Shown here: piece after piece, positions 8,415 to 16,858 of the stretch
How positions within the stretch are numbered: position 1 is the stretch's first letter
Layout: every line of letters begins with the position of its first letter
Source: Pedobacter sp. HDW13
GTDB lineage: Bacteria > Bacteroidota > Bacteroidia > Sphingobacteriales > Sphingobacteriaceae
Assembly: GCF_011303555.1 (NCBI RefSeq)
Contig: NZ_CP049868.1
Coordinates: 558,001-622,000, forward strand
Direction of reading: 5' to 3'
DNA: 64,000 bases
Notes under the pieces: model-generated
Database searches by the model: none
Told to the model about the DNA's origin: nothing
What the model saw: the letters and a program-made list of their open reading frames with translations, nothing else
Position numbers and translations under genes: made by a program

Positions 8415-9302
8415 ATGGTAAAACGAGTTCTTCAAAATACTTTTTCTTTACTTAACGTAGATTACGTAAAGCTTTCTACCAAATGGGATTACCGCAACGT
8501 AATCAGCCCCTATTACCGTATCTATTACATTGATGAGGGATCTGGAGAAATATCAGACCAACTGCAGCGTTTGCAACTCGAAGCAGGTTACCTATACATC
8601 ATCCCCAGTTTCACACTGTGCAACCTGCACTGCAATGGTTTCTTAAGTCAATATTTCGTTCAGTTTTTTGAAGAATCTGTGGATGGGATTTCGCTCTTTG
8701 CACAAAAAAGAACAGTATCCAAGATCAAAGCGAGCGCTATGGATATTGACCTTTTTAAACGTTTGCTCGAAATCAATCCCGGCCGGGGAATCAACCGGTC
8801 TGACGATCCGAAAGTGTACGAAAAAAATATTTTCTACAAAGAATATCAGGAATTAAATAACCGGCAGAGCTTAGCCAGTTATTTGGAAACGCAGGGAATA
8901 TTGCTTCAACTGATGGGGCGTTTATTGCAATCGCAGCTTTACTTAAGGCAAGAATCCCATCAAACTCCAGTTAAGATAGCAGAAACGGTGAGTTATATTT
9001 TGATTAACCTGAACCAGGAATTATCTGTAACTGCGCTTGCCTCACGTTTAAATCAACACCCCGATTACTTCTCTCGCCTGTTTAAAACCTTTACCGGTGA
9101 GCGTCCTGTCACCTATATTCTTGGTAAAAGAATAGAACGTGCTCAGTATTTACTCGCTACGAGCCAGTTAACTTATTCTGAAATTGCAACCCAAACAGGT
9201 TTCGATAATCTTTCCTATTTTTCCAGATCGTTTAAAAAACTTACAGGTATGTCGCCCGGAGCTTATAAAAAACAGGTCTACAAAGTCGGCTTTACTTTAT
9301 GA
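8415..9302 (+). CDS. AraC-family transcriptional regulator
   Basis: A 295-residue protein. Residues about 15-150 form a cupin-like sensing domain (YYRIYYIDEGSGEISDQLQRLQLEAGYLYIIPSFTLCNL). Residues about 190-290 hold the two helix-turn-helix motifs of the AraC family: ELSVTALASRLNQHPDYFSRLFKTFTGERPVTYILGKRIERAQYLL and YSEIATQTGFDNLSYFSRSFKKLTGMSPGAYKK. AraC regulators with a cupin usually bind a sugar and activate neighbouring genes. The divergent arrangement with the GH29 gene, 203 bp apart, points to control of fucoside use. A terminator follows at 9332-9359. Confidence 0.9.
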   Translation: MVKRVLQNTFSLLNVDYVKLSTKWDYRNVISPYYRIYYIDEGSGEISDQLQRLQLEAGYLYIIPSFTLCNLHCNGFLSQYFVQFFEESVDGISLFAQKRTVSKIKASAMDIDLFKRLLEINPGRGINRSDDPKVYEKNIFYKEYQELNNRQSLASYLETQGILLQLMGRLLQSQLYLRQESHQTPVKIAETVSYILINLNQELSVTALASRLNQHPDYFSRLFKTFTGERPVTYILGKRIERAQYLLATSQLTYSEIATQTGFDNLSYFSRSFKKLTGMSPGAYKKQVYKVGFTL

Positions 9303-9331
9303 AAAGTGTACTTATTTTCGATTGTAAATAA

Positions 9332-9359
9332 AAAAGCCACGACATCCACCGTGGCTTTT
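9332..9359 (+). terminator. intrinsic terminator after the AraC gene
   Basis: Perfect 10-bp arms (9332-9341, 9350-9359) with an 8-nt loop; the right arm ends in TTTT. It lies 30 bp after the AraC stop codon. Confidence 0.8.
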
Positions 9360-9547
9360 CATCAACTAACCTAAACTTTATAAATACTAACCAAATATTT
9401 ATGCTGCAAAGCTAATGCCCCTGCATTAAGCAGACATTAAATGATTATTAACTGTAATTAACCATACAAAAACATAACATAACAACAGCAATGAGTTAAA
9501 ACGGCCTTACTTACTTTGCAGCAACATTAAGAAATACAAAAATCAGT

Positions 9548-9790
9548 ATGGAAAAAACGGCAAATATTATCAGTACCGATCTGCAAAAATTCATCGATAA
9601 ATTCGAACCGGCTAAATTCAAACTCATGACAAAAGGAATTGAGATTAGAGGCATCAACGATTTGCCCAAAAATATTAGTCAGGCAAGGGCACTGATCGAA
9701 AGCATGAAGCTAAACTTAATGGTTGTACACCATGCCGGAATGCTTGCTTACAGAGCATTTGAGGTAAACGTGATTCCGCCAGCTGCATAA
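9548..9790 (+). CDS. small hypothetical protein (80 aa)
   Basis: An 80-residue, probably cytoplasmic protein without signal peptide, transmembrane segment or recognisable motif; predicted helical with a hydrophobic patch LNLMVVHHAGMLAYRAF. It has its own upstream gap of 245 bp and a strong terminator right after the stop (9794-9821), which supports it as a real gene. It is convergent with another small unknown gene at 9826. Function unknown. Confidence 0.7.
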   Translation: MEKTANIISTDLQKFIDKFEPAKFKLMTKGIEIRGINDLPKNISQARALIESMKLNLMVVHHAGMLAYRAFEVNVIPPAA

Positions 9791-9793
9791 AAC

Positions 9794-9821
9794 AAAAGCC
9801 CTGCAAAAAGCAGGGCTTTTT
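9794..9821. terminator. bidirectional terminator between convergent small genes
   Basis: Perfect 11-bp arms (9794-9804, 9810-9820), 5-nt loop, T-run on the plus strand and A-run on the left, so it can end transcripts from both the 80-aa gene and the convergent 95-aa gene. Confidence 0.85.
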
Positions 9822-9825
9822 GTAT

Positions 9826-10113
9826 CTAATTTAGCTGTTCGCGGGGTAATCCGTGAATCACCACATTACCTAAAACCATATCGGCCCTGAAGAATACAAA
9901 CTCCAGGTCGGCATAAATGTGCACGCCCACTGTAAGCAATACCTGCCGGGCAAACTCTGTTATGGCTGCCTGATCGTTAAACGACATATCATCGGGAATT
10001 AACAGCGCAATTACATTAGGTTCACTTACCTTTACCTCAATATCAAACTGAGCCACTAAACCCATTATTTTCTTCGCCACTGTAGCCAATTCATTTGCTG
10101 TAATCTTAGCCAT
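9826..10113 (-). CDS. small hypothetical protein (95 aa)
   Basis: A 95-residue protein without signal peptide. The pattern of short beta-strands and helices (EVKVSEPNVIALLIPDD, then VGVHIYADLEFVFFRADMVLG) suggests a compact alpha/beta fold. No catalytic motif is recognised. It is convergent with the 80-aa gene and shares a terminator with it; the next gene upstream on the same strand is the Rnk-like gene 145 bp away. Function unknown. Confidence 0.7.
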   Translation of the reverse strand: MAKITANELATVAKKIMGLVAQFDIEVKVSEPNVIALLIPDDMSFNDQAAITEFARQVLLTVGVHIYADLEFVFFRADMVLGNVVIHGLPREQLN

Positions 10114-10258
10114 TTGTTTATTAAATTAATTTATCTGCGCCTATCAATATCACCTGCTCTTTGCTTACAAATATAAAAAATCGGTAATTGCATGCAACTG
10201 CTGGTTAAAGACAAAGCCGGTTCATTATTTACTAAATTCTGGCCGGGCTTAAAATATT

Positions 10259-10648
10259 TTATTCGTTTGGTGGTACTACATCTGTAATTTTAAAGACTTT
10301 CAATCCTGCAGGAACTTTCCATTGTACAGTATCGCCTTTTCTAAACCCAATCAACGCTGCTGCAATGGGTGTAGTAACCGAAATTTTCTTTTCTTTAATA
10401 TTGGCATGTTGCGGCAAAACAATGGTAAGCGCTGTGGTTTCGCCGGTTGCCTCGTCGGTAATCCATACCCTGGCATTTAGCCTGATGGCATGTACAGGAA
10501 ATGCTTCCTTTTTTATAATTATTGCCCTGCTCAGCTCTGCTGATAGCGACATTTCATCGCTTCCGGCATCTTGTTTGCTAAAATAAGGCTTAAGGAGGTT
10601 ATAGTCCTCCTGGGTGATAATCACCGGATTGCTCTCGTTTGGATTCAT
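10259..10648 (-). CDS. Rnk / GreA-C-like RNA polymerase-binding protein
   Basis: A 129-residue protein whose C-terminal 75 residues match the GreA/GreB C-terminal (FKBP-like) domain: VWITDEATGETTALTIVLPQHAN followed by ISVTTPIAAALIGFRKGDTVQWKVPAGLKVFKITDV. The N-terminal part is short and helical, as in Rnk (regulator of nucleoside diphosphate kinase), and lacks the long coiled coil of GreA that reaches the active site. Known family members bind RNA polymerase, so the likely role is modulating transcription. It stands alone with a 367-bp gap upstream. Confidence 0.8.
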   Translation of the reverse strand: MNPNESNPVIITQEDYNLLKPYFSKQDAGSDEMSLSAELSRAIIIKKEAFPVHAIRLNARVWITDEATGETTALTIVLPQHANIKEKKISVTTPIAAALIGFRKGDTVQWKVPAGLKVFKITDVVPPNE

Positions 10649-11015
10649 ATATTTATTGTTTTAAATGGATTAAAATTGAAAAAAATACAAGCGCAGCAAC
10701 ATATCACCCAATGGCGATCTAATGTTTTTCAAAAAAATGCTGTTGTGTTGTGTTTAACCCCAAACCAAGGAAGGTGTATTACAGGCCTGGGGCAAAATGA
10801 TCAAAATCTTTAAAGCTAGGGATGTAGAAAAGCCTCCTTTGAAAATTGTCATGTTTTGATTTTCGTAATGTACACAAACCTATCCTACTGCAGACTAAGG
10901 CAATAGCATTATCATTTAGGGCGATATGGTTAATACAGTGTTTCAATTTATCCAAATATAACCTATATCTGGTAAGGTTACAAGTTTTGAGGGATTTGCT
11001 TTGCCAAAATCACTT
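10649..11015. other. 367-bp gap, no feature recognised
   Basis: Between the Rnk-like gene and the oxyR-like gene. I see no hairpin, repeat or coding region that I can support. It must contain the Rnk promoter near 10650-10720 and the 3' end of the oxyR transcript. Confidence 0.6.
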
Positions 11016-11984
11016 TTAAAGCTTACTTACCGAACTAATGAAATAAGGCGAATCATTCCATTTTATTTTTTTGTAACTAAAGTCTCTCTTTAGCGCTTCA
11101 GGAAGGCAATCCCATACGGCCTGACTCATTTTTTCGAGCAATAATTTCTTCGAAAAGGTATCAGATACTACAAAACTAATTTCCCTTACCGGTTTGGGAT
11201 CTTTAAAGGCTTTGAAAAGCGTCGTTTCTTTTTCGTTGATAATCGATAGTGCCGGAATAATGGCAAAACCGAGCTTAGCACGCACCAGGTTTTTTAAGGT
11301 TTCGATCGAAGAGATATCGTAACTGAACTGTTCTTTTATTTTACCGGGTTCTTTGATCCCACAGATATCCAATAGCTGGGCATTGTAGCAATATTCGTTC
11401 TGTAACAGCAACAGTTCTGGTTTATCATCTGGCTGCAATTCGTAAAAATCGTCGTTGGCCATGGGATGGTTTTCATTTAGGTAAGCCACAAAAGGTTCTT
11501 TAAAAATAGCATGTTCAACCAAATTTGGGTGACCTGTTGGCGTAGCCATGATCGCTACATCAATTGCACCTGTTTCAACATCCTGCATCAGCTGCCCCGT
11601 ATTAGCCTCTTTAATTACAAAATGTACTTTGGGCGCAATGGTTTTCATCGCACTGATAAATAAGGGAATGAGGTAAGGTGATAAGGTCGAAATAATCCCC
11701 AGCTTCAATTCTCCTTCAAGCAGGTTTTTCTGGTTAATTACAAAATCACGGATTTCATCTGTTTCGCGCAAAATTTTTCTTGCCCGGTTAATAATCTCTT
11801 TGCCCAGTACCGTAGGCGTTAATGGTACCTTATTGCGATCGAAAATTTTAATGCCAATTTCCTCCTCCAGGTTTTTGAGTTGTATCGTGAGGCCAGGTTG
11901 TGTTACCATGCAAACATCTGCTGCCCTTGCAAAATGACGTTCCTCATCCAAAGCCACTACGTATTTCAACTGCTGAATAGTCAT
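11016..11984 (-). CDS. oxyR: OxyR-type LysR regulator, peroxide sensor
   Basis: A 322-residue LysR-family protein. Residues 1-60 hold the DNA-binding helix-turn-helix (LKYVVALDEERHFARAADVCMVTQPGLTIQLKNLEEEIGIKIFDR). The effector domain carries two cysteines in EYCYNAQLLDIC at residues 199 and 208, the same positions and spacing as the redox pair Cys199/Cys208 of E. coli OxyR. This strongly supports peroxide sensing by disulfide formation rather than small-molecule binding. The gene is divergent from an OsmC-type peroxidase gene, 123 bp apart, a usual arrangement for OxyR targets. A TTATAAAT-N3-ATTTATAA palindrome lies just upstream of the start (11987-12005) and may be an autoregulatory site. 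Confidence 0.9.
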   Translation of the reverse strand: MTIQQLKYVVALDEERHFARAADVCMVTQPGLTIQLKNLEEEIGIKIFDRNKVPLTPTVLGKEIINRARKILRETDEIRDFVINQKNLLEGELKLGIISTLSPYLIPLFISAMKTIAPKVHFVIKEANTGQLMQDVETGAIDVAIMATPTGHPNLVEHAIFKEPFVAYLNENHPMANDDFYELQPDDKPELLLLQNEYCYNAQLLDICGIKEPGKIKEQFSYDISSIETLKNLVRAKLGFAIIPALSIINEKETTLFKAFKDPKPVREISFVVSDTFSKKLLLEKMSQAVWDCLPEALKRDFSYKKIKWNDSPYFISSVSKL

Positions 11985-11986
11985 GA

Positions 11987-12005
11987 TTATAAATTTTATT
12001 TATAA
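11987..12005. promoter_or_regulatory. palindrome at the oxyR start, candidate operator
   Basis: Perfect 8-bp arms separated by 3 bp, beginning 3 bp upstream of the oxyR start codon. Position fits autoregulation by a LysR protein, but the sequence does not match the E. coli OxyR consensus. Confidence 0.35.
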
Positions 12006-12022
12006 AGATACAAAATTATCAA

Positions 12023-12054
12023 TTTGATTTATGATCGTAGCCGCAATAAATTTG
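12023..12054 (+). promoter_or_regulatory. Bacteroidota-type promoter of the OsmC gene
   Basis: TTTG at 12023-12026, a 20-bp spacer, and TAAATTTG at 12047-12054 match the Bacteroidota sigma factor consensus (TTTG-N19-21-TAnnTTTG) exactly. An ATCAA-T-TTGAT palindrome (12018-12028) overlaps the -33 box and is a plausible contact point for OxyR. The start codon follows at 12108. Confidence 0.65.
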
Positions 12055-12107
12055 TTCCAACAAAAAAGATCAAATCATTATAAATAACAATTTAAAAAAT
12101 TAAGACC

Positions 12108-12527
12108 ATGAAATTTACAAGAACAGCAAATGCCAATTGGAAAGGTACAGGAATGGACGGAAAAGGAACCATCAGTACACAAAGCACTACATTAGACCAG
12201 GCACAATTATCATTCAAAACCCGCTTTGCAGAAGGCGTTGGCACCAATCCTGAAGAACTGATTGCCGCAGCACACTCCGGTTGTTTTACCATGCAACTGA
12301 GCTTCCTGTTAAGCGAAGCAGGCCTGGTACCCGAAAATCTGGATACCAAAGCCAATGTAACTTTTGAAAACGGCACCATTACCTTAATCCACCTCGAATT
12401 AGCCGGTAGTGTTGCGGGAATTGATGAAGAAGAATTTAAAGTTTTTGCCCTTAAAGCAAAAGAAGTTTGTCCGGTATCAAAATTATTGAATACTGAAATC
12501 ACCTTATCAGTTTCACTGGTAGCCTAA
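12108..12527 (+). CDS. osmC: OsmC/Ohr-family thiol peroxidase
   Basis: A 139-residue cytoplasmic protein of full OsmC length. The two catalytic cysteines are present: Cys59 in AAAHSGCFTMQLS and Cys121 in AKEVCPVSKLL. Members reduce organic hydroperoxides and peroxide with a Cys-based mechanism. The GVGTNPEELIAAAHSGC pattern places it in the OsmC rather than the Ohr subgroup. It has a consensus promoter and is divergent from the OxyR-type regulator, which probably induces it. An alpha/beta-hydrolase gene follows 46 bp downstream and may be co-transcribed. Confidence 0.9.
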   Translation: MKFTRTANANWKGTGMDGKGTISTQSTTLDQAQLSFKTRFAEGVGTNPEELIAAAHSGCFTMQLSFLLSEAGLVPENLDTKANVTFENGTITLIHLELAGSVAGIDEEEFKVFALKAKEVCPVSKLLNTEITLSVSLVA

Positions 12528-12573
12528 ATTAATTAAAAAACACAATTAGTAAAACCCTATAATTTTAAACAAA

Positions 12574-13371
12574 ATGAAAACAAGAATAAAAGGACAATTG
12601 AGTGCATTTTTCATGTTCGCCATCCTATTTTTAGCTGCTTTATTGTCAACTGCTGATGTAGCTGCACAAACCAAAGCCCCAATTAAAAATGTTGTGTTGG
12701 TACATGGTGCCTTTGCCGATGGTTCGGGATGGAGATCCTTATACGAAGTACTAACCAAAAAAGGCTACAATGTAACCATTGTACAAAACCCATTAACTTC
12801 GCTTGAAGATGATGTAGCTGCTACCAATGTAGTGCTTGATAAACAGGATGGTCCGACCATCCTTGTGGGGCATTCGTGGGGTGGCACGGTAATTACCCAG
12901 GCCGGCAACCATTCCAAAGTAGTTGGTTTGGTTTATGTGGCCGCTTTCCAGCCCGACCAAGGCGAATCGGCACTACAATGGTTACAAACAGCGCCCCCAG
13001 CATCCGAAAATGGTGTATTAAACCCTGACGATAAAGGTATAGTTTACTACGACAAAGCAAAATTCCACGCTGGTTTCTGTGCCGATATCAGTAAGGAAGA
13101 GGCCGAATTTATGTATGCTTCGCAAGGTGCTTTTTATGCCAAAGGTTTTGTAACACCCATTACCAAAGCTGCCTGGAGAGATAAACCTGCTTATGCAGTA
13201 ATTGCAACTGAAGATAAAAGTATCAACCCTGATATCCAACGCGTTATGTATAAACGCTCCAATAGCAAAGCTACCGAAGTCAAAGGTAGTCACGTAGTTT
13301 TTATGTCGCAACCTAAAGCAGTTGCTGATGTGATTATTGCGGCATCGAAAGAAATTGCGGTTAAAAATTAA
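12574..13371 (+). CDS. secreted alpha/beta-hydrolase
   Basis: A 265-residue protein with a hydrophobic N-terminal signal (residues 1-31, ending ADVAAQ). The alpha/beta-hydrolase fold is shown by VVLVHGAFADGSGW (oxyanion region, near 40-53) and the nucleophile elbow GHSWGG with Ser101; a late His occurs in KGSHVVFMSQP near residue 245. The VHGAFADGSGW type is close to proteins annotated as salicylate esterase-like or haloperoxidase-like hydrolases. Substrate unknown. Its position after osmC, 46 bp away on the same strand, suggests induction under oxidative stress. Confidence 0.85.
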   Translation: MKTRIKGQLSAFFMFAILFLAALLSTADVAAQTKAPIKNVVLVHGAFADGSGWRSLYEVLTKKGYNVTIVQNPLTSLEDDVAATNVVLDKQDGPTILVGHSWGGTVITQAGNHSKVVGLVYVAAFQPDQGESALQWLQTAPPASENGVLNPDDKGIVYYDKAKFHAGFCADISKEEAEFMYASQGAFYAKGFVTPITKAAWRDKPAYAVIATEDKSINPDIQRVMYKRSNSKATEVKGSHVVFMSQPKAVADVIIAASKEIAVKN

Positions 13372-13500
13372 GTAAAAAATTCACAGGTCTATCAGGTGGG
13401 TGGAGACCCCCACCTCTAGCGTTGCTATTGTGCGATGTATCCACCGCCCAATTGATATTTTATAGAAATTAAAACAGTTTCTAAGTAAAGTATTTTTTCA

Positions 13501-13632
13501 AAAGAGGTGGTATCATAATTATAGAATTGTCATCCTGAGCCTGTCGAAGGACTATCAAAACACATCTGAGGCGTTTCGACAAGCTCAACGTGACAAACTA
13601 ATAAACAACCTAAATTATGATACCGCCTCTTT
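13501..13632. repeat. nested palindromic element with REP-like core
   Basis: Outer 20-bp arms at 13501-13520 and 13613-13632 match at 19 of 20 positions in inverted orientation. Inside, GTCATCCTGAGCCTGTCGAAG (about 13530-13550) and a reverse copy ending CGTGAC (about 13574-13594) form a second, less perfect hairpin. The whole 132-bp unit lies in the gap between the convergent hydrolase and antiporter genes and has no coding capacity. It resembles a REP pair or small MITE; no target-site duplication is obvious. Confidence 0.7.
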
Positions 13633-13659
13633 GCTATTTATAAAACGTTCTAAATTGAT

Positions 13660-15243
13660 TTACAAAAGCCTTACCCGCTCTTCTTCTAAATCGATCTGGT
13701 AAATATGCAACCTGATAATCTCATCATGCACCTCAGCATCGTTACGGTTTAGGTCTGATAAAAATAACCGTTGTCCTTCCAGCAACTCCAAATAAGCCAG
13801 CTTAGTGCTTTCACTCATTTTAACCTGCTCAGGATTGTTTATTTTATGTTCCCATTGCGCTATCATCCGTTGCAAATGTACATCTTCCTCAGCCATTCCC
13901 TCTTGTCTGGCTTTTAGCAGCCTAACCGTTTCGGAAATCAATTGTTTTTTAACCCGGTGTTTTGCTTCCTCATCCTCCATTTCGGCTGCCTGATCAAAAA
14001 TATGAGACCGCTCAATAATGTAGGGCAGGGTAAGTCCCTGAATCAATAATGTAAGGAGGATAACCGTAAAGGTGATGAATAATATGAGGTTGCGGTGAGG
14101 AAAGGCTTCGCCGCTTTTAAGTGTCAGTGGAATAGCCAGTGCCGCTGCCAGCGATACCACACCACGCATACCTGTCCAACCTAACAATAGCGGTAAACGC
14201 CACATCCTGCGCCTGTTGTTTCTTAAAGGTGCTACACTCGGTCTGAATATAATGGTTGCTGCCATGGCACAATAAGAACTAATAATCCGGGCTACAATCA
14301 GTATACCGGTTACCGCAACCCCATAAATAATGGCCTGTGTTAAAGGAATACCATCGGCACGAAGCCCAGCTATTACTTCCGGGAGCTCGAGGCCAATGAG
14401 CATAAATACTATTCCGTTCAGCACAAAAATCATAGCTTCCCAAACGCTGTAGCCCCTTACCCTACTGGCACTGGTTAAAAAAGTAAGTCTCCTTACTGAT
14501 AAGAATAAACCACCCGTTACCACTGCCAGTACGCCAGAGCTGTGCACCTGTTCAGCTATCCAATACAAAAAATAGGGTTCAATAAAGGTAAAAACAATGT
14601 CGGATGAGGTATCGGTAGGTAAACGTTTATGCGCCTGTATAAACAGCCAGCCAAACAAAAGCCCGATGCCAATTCCACCTACAATCATCCAGGAAAAACT
14701 AAGTAGGGCATCCTGAAGGATAAACTGGCCGGTACCAACTGCAACCAATGCAAATCTGAAAATAATTAAAGAAGAGGCATCGTTAAGCAAACTTTCGCCT
14801 TCTAGCACTGCAGCAGTTGATTTAGGTATTTTTACAAATTTCATGATGGCCCCTGTACTTACCGCATCAGGCGGAGATACGATTCCGCCAAGTAAAAAGC
14901 CCAGCGCTAAGGTAAAGCCTGGGATCAGGTAATTGGTAAGCACGGCAACTGCAAGCGCAGAAAACAATACCACTAAAAATGCAAAACTGCCAATAATGCG
15001 CCACCATTTTTTCATCTCTTTAAATGAAATACTCCACGAGGCTTCGAATAAAAGTGGTGGTAAAAAAATAAAGAAAATCATGTTTGGATCTACCTGAACT
15101 TTAGGCAGCCCAGGCACAAAACTAATGAGTAAACCTGCAACCACTAACAATACCGGGTAGGCGATACGCAATTTGGTAGCCAGCATTTCGATAAGTACTA
15201 TTGCGGCAACCAGGGCCAGCATAAAGGGTAATTGTTCGTGCAT
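13660..15243 (-). CDS. CPA1-family Na+/H+ antiporter
   Basis: A 527-residue membrane protein with about 12 transmembrane segments in the first 400 residues and a hydrophilic, charged C-terminal tail of about 110 residues. Family motifs are visible: GGIVSPPDAVSTGAIMKF, EGESLLNDASSLIIFRFAL (containing the ion-binding Asp of the ND motif) and WTGMRGVVSLAAALAIPL. This is the NhaP/YjcE type that exchanges Na+ or K+ for H+ across the inner membrane, used in pH and salt homeostasis. The gene is monocistronic. The start has MHEQLPF followed directly by the first helix, as usual for the family. Confidence 0.9.
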   Translation of the reverse strand: MHEQLPFMLALVAAIVLIEMLATKLRIAYPVLLVVAGLLISFVPGLPKVQVDPNMIFFIFLPPLLFEASWSISFKEMKKWWRIIGSFAFLVVLFSALAVAVLTNYLIPGFTLALGFLLGGIVSPPDAVSTGAIMKFVKIPKSTAAVLEGESLLNDASSLIIFRFALVAVGTGQFILQDALLSFSWMIVGGIGIGLLFGWLFIQAHKRLPTDTSSDIVFTFIEPYFLYWIAEQVHSSGVLAVVTGGLFLSVRRLTFLTSASRVRGYSVWEAMIFVLNGIVFMLIGLELPEVIAGLRADGIPLTQAIIYGVAVTGILIVARIISSYCAMAATIIFRPSVAPLRNNRRRMWRLPLLLGWTGMRGVVSLAAALAIPLTLKSGEAFPHRNLILFITFTVILLTLLIQGLTLPYIIERSHIFDQAAEMEDEEAKHRVKKQLISETVRLLKARQEGMAEEDVHLQRMIAQWEHKINNPEQVKMSESTKLAYLELLEGQRLFLSDLNRNDAEVHDEIIRLHIYQIDLEEERVRLL

Positions 15244-15351
15244 ATATTACTGTTTTCTTTTAAAAATAGTAAAAAACAAATATATCAATCAGCGAAATTT
15301 GCGTTATCAATGGGAAACCAACATAATTCTTTCCTAGAATATGGTTAAAGA

Positions 15352-16767
15352 TCACGAAATCATTTTGGCCAGATTACCCAATTGTTTCAGTTTAAACTTC
15401 AGCTCATTAGACCAGGGTAAACCTATGCAAAGCCTGATACAGTTTTCAAATTGATCCTGCAAGGTAAACATGCGGCCGGGGGCAATACTAATCTGCTTTT
15501 TAATAGCCAGATCGTAGAGTTTCACGGTATCTACCTTTTTATCAAATTCAACCCAAAGCGCCAGTCCGCCTTGTGGCCTGCTGGTTTTTGTTCCTTCGGG
15601 AAAATAATCGGCAATGGCCTGAACATAATTTTGATAATTCTGCTGTAAGGTACGCCGGAGTTGATGCAAATGCACATCGTAACGACCTGTTTTAAGGAAA
15701 TTACCCACAGCTTCCTGAATAATTGATGGCGACGACAGCGAATGCACCAATTTTAACCTGAGCAATTTATCCTTGTATTTACCGGGAGCCATCCAGCCTA
15801 CTCGATAGCCTGGCGCCAGGGTTTTAGAAAAAGCACTACACATCAGCACATTGCCTTCGGTATCAAATGCCTTGCAGCATTTTGGCCGCTGTGTGCCGAA
15901 ATAAATATCGCCATATATATCGTCTTCAATTAGCGGAATATTTCTTTCAGCCAACAGTTTAACCACTTCCCTTTTATGCTCGTCGGGCATGCAACTCCCC
16001 ATTGGCGTATTAAAATTGGGTACCAGCAGGCAGATGTTAATTTTAGGCAATACTTTCTTTAATGCCTCTACCTCAATACCGGTAACCGGATGCGTTGGCA
16101 GTTCGAGTACTTTAAACCCCAAACTAATTACCAGTTGAAATATGCCCGGATAACAAGGGCTTTCTACGGCAACCGTATCGCCGGCTTTGCCTAAGGCCAT
16201 AAGGCAAAAAGATAAGGCATTCATGCCTCCGTTAGTGGTAATGATATCATCTTCGTTCAAATTACCGCCCCAGGCCAACGAGCGTACCGCAATCATCCTC
16301 CTGAGTTTAACATTACCCTGCAATGGTTCGTATTCGGTGCCACCTTCTTTTAAGGCGCGCGTAGCGTACAAAACTTCCTTTTTTAGTTTAGCCAGAGGCA
16401 ACAGGTTACCCGAAGGCACCCCGATAGAAAAGAGGGTAAGGTCAGCACGGCCAATATTTGAATAGACTTTGGTAATCAATTCGTTCGGTTCGTTGAGGTT
16501 GGCTTTTAGCGATGGACTACTTACCTCTGGGAGTGGTAACCTCAGGTAATCGAGCTTATTAACAAAAAAGCCCGATTGCGGCTTCACCTCAATTAACGAT
16601 TGTGCTTCGAGCTCTAAAAATACCCTTTTGGCTGTATTCATGCCTATACTGTACTCCTGGCATAACATCCGCACGGATGGCAGCCGATCGCCGGCCTTTA
16701 AAATCCCACTTCTGATCTGTGTAGCAATACCATTCGCAATTTCATTGTACCTAAAAAGCTTTTCCAT
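15352..16767 (-). CDS. MocR-family regulator (GntR HTH + aminotransferase fold)
   Basis: A winged-helix GntR domain at the N-terminus (MEKLFRYNEIANGIATQIRSGILKAGDRLPSVRMLCQEYSIGMNTAKRVFLELEAQSLI) fused to a class I aminotransferase-like domain. The PLP lysine lies in CSAFSKTLAPGYRVGW and the substrate arginine region in FENCIRLCIG. MocR proteins bind PLP and act as transcription regulators. I place the start at MEKLFRY (16767); an in-frame ATG at 16848 would add 27 unlikely residues and run almost into the divergent gene. The divergent neighbours (EamA exporter, PaiB-like, GNAT) are the probable targets. Confidence 0.85.
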   Translation of the reverse strand: MEKLFRYNEIANGIATQIRSGILKAGDRLPSVRMLCQEYSIGMNTAKRVFLELEAQSLIEVKPQSGFFVNKLDYLRLPLPEVSSPSLKANLNEPNELITKVYSNIGRADLTLFSIGVPSGNLLPLAKLKKEVLYATRALKEGGTEYEPLQGNVKLRRMIAVRSLAWGGNLNEDDIITTNGGMNALSFCLMALGKAGDTVAVESPCYPGIFQLVISLGFKVLELPTHPVTGIEVEALKKVLPKINICLLVPNFNTPMGSCMPDEHKREVVKLLAERNIPLIEDDIYGDIYFGTQRPKCCKAFDTEGNVLMCSAFSKTLAPGYRVGWMAPGKYKDKLLRLKLVHSLSSPSIIQEAVGNFLKTGRYDVHLHQLRRTLQQNYQNYVQAIADYFPEGTKTSRPQGGLALWVEFDKKVDTVKLYDLAIKKQISIAPGRMFTLQDQFENCIRLCIGLPWSNELKFKLKQLGNLAKMIS

Positions 16768-16858
16768 AATAAAAACAACTGTACCCATGCAAATATACAA
16801 AACTGATACTGTATTTATTAATACCGGCTTTGCACTTTTGTGTATCAATTTTTAGGAA
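16768..16858. promoter_or_regulatory. divergent regulatory region with AACTGTAC-like repeats
   Basis: The 91-bp gap between the MocR and EamA starts contains AACTGTAC (near 16779) and AACTGATACTGTA (near 16801) in direct orientation, about two helical turns apart, and GTATCAA nearer the EamA start. MocR regulators often bind direct repeats, so these are candidate sites; the assignment is inference. Confidence 0.3.

Noticed and set aside
10571..10813. An 80-codon plus-strand frame overlapping the Rnk-like gene start and the following gap.
   Set aside because: It begins inside the Rnk-like gene and has no recognisable protein character.
12092..12502. A 136-codon open frame antisense to the osmC gene.
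   Set aside because: It mirrors the codon pattern of osmC, which has catalytic cysteines and a promoter; the antisense product matches nothing.
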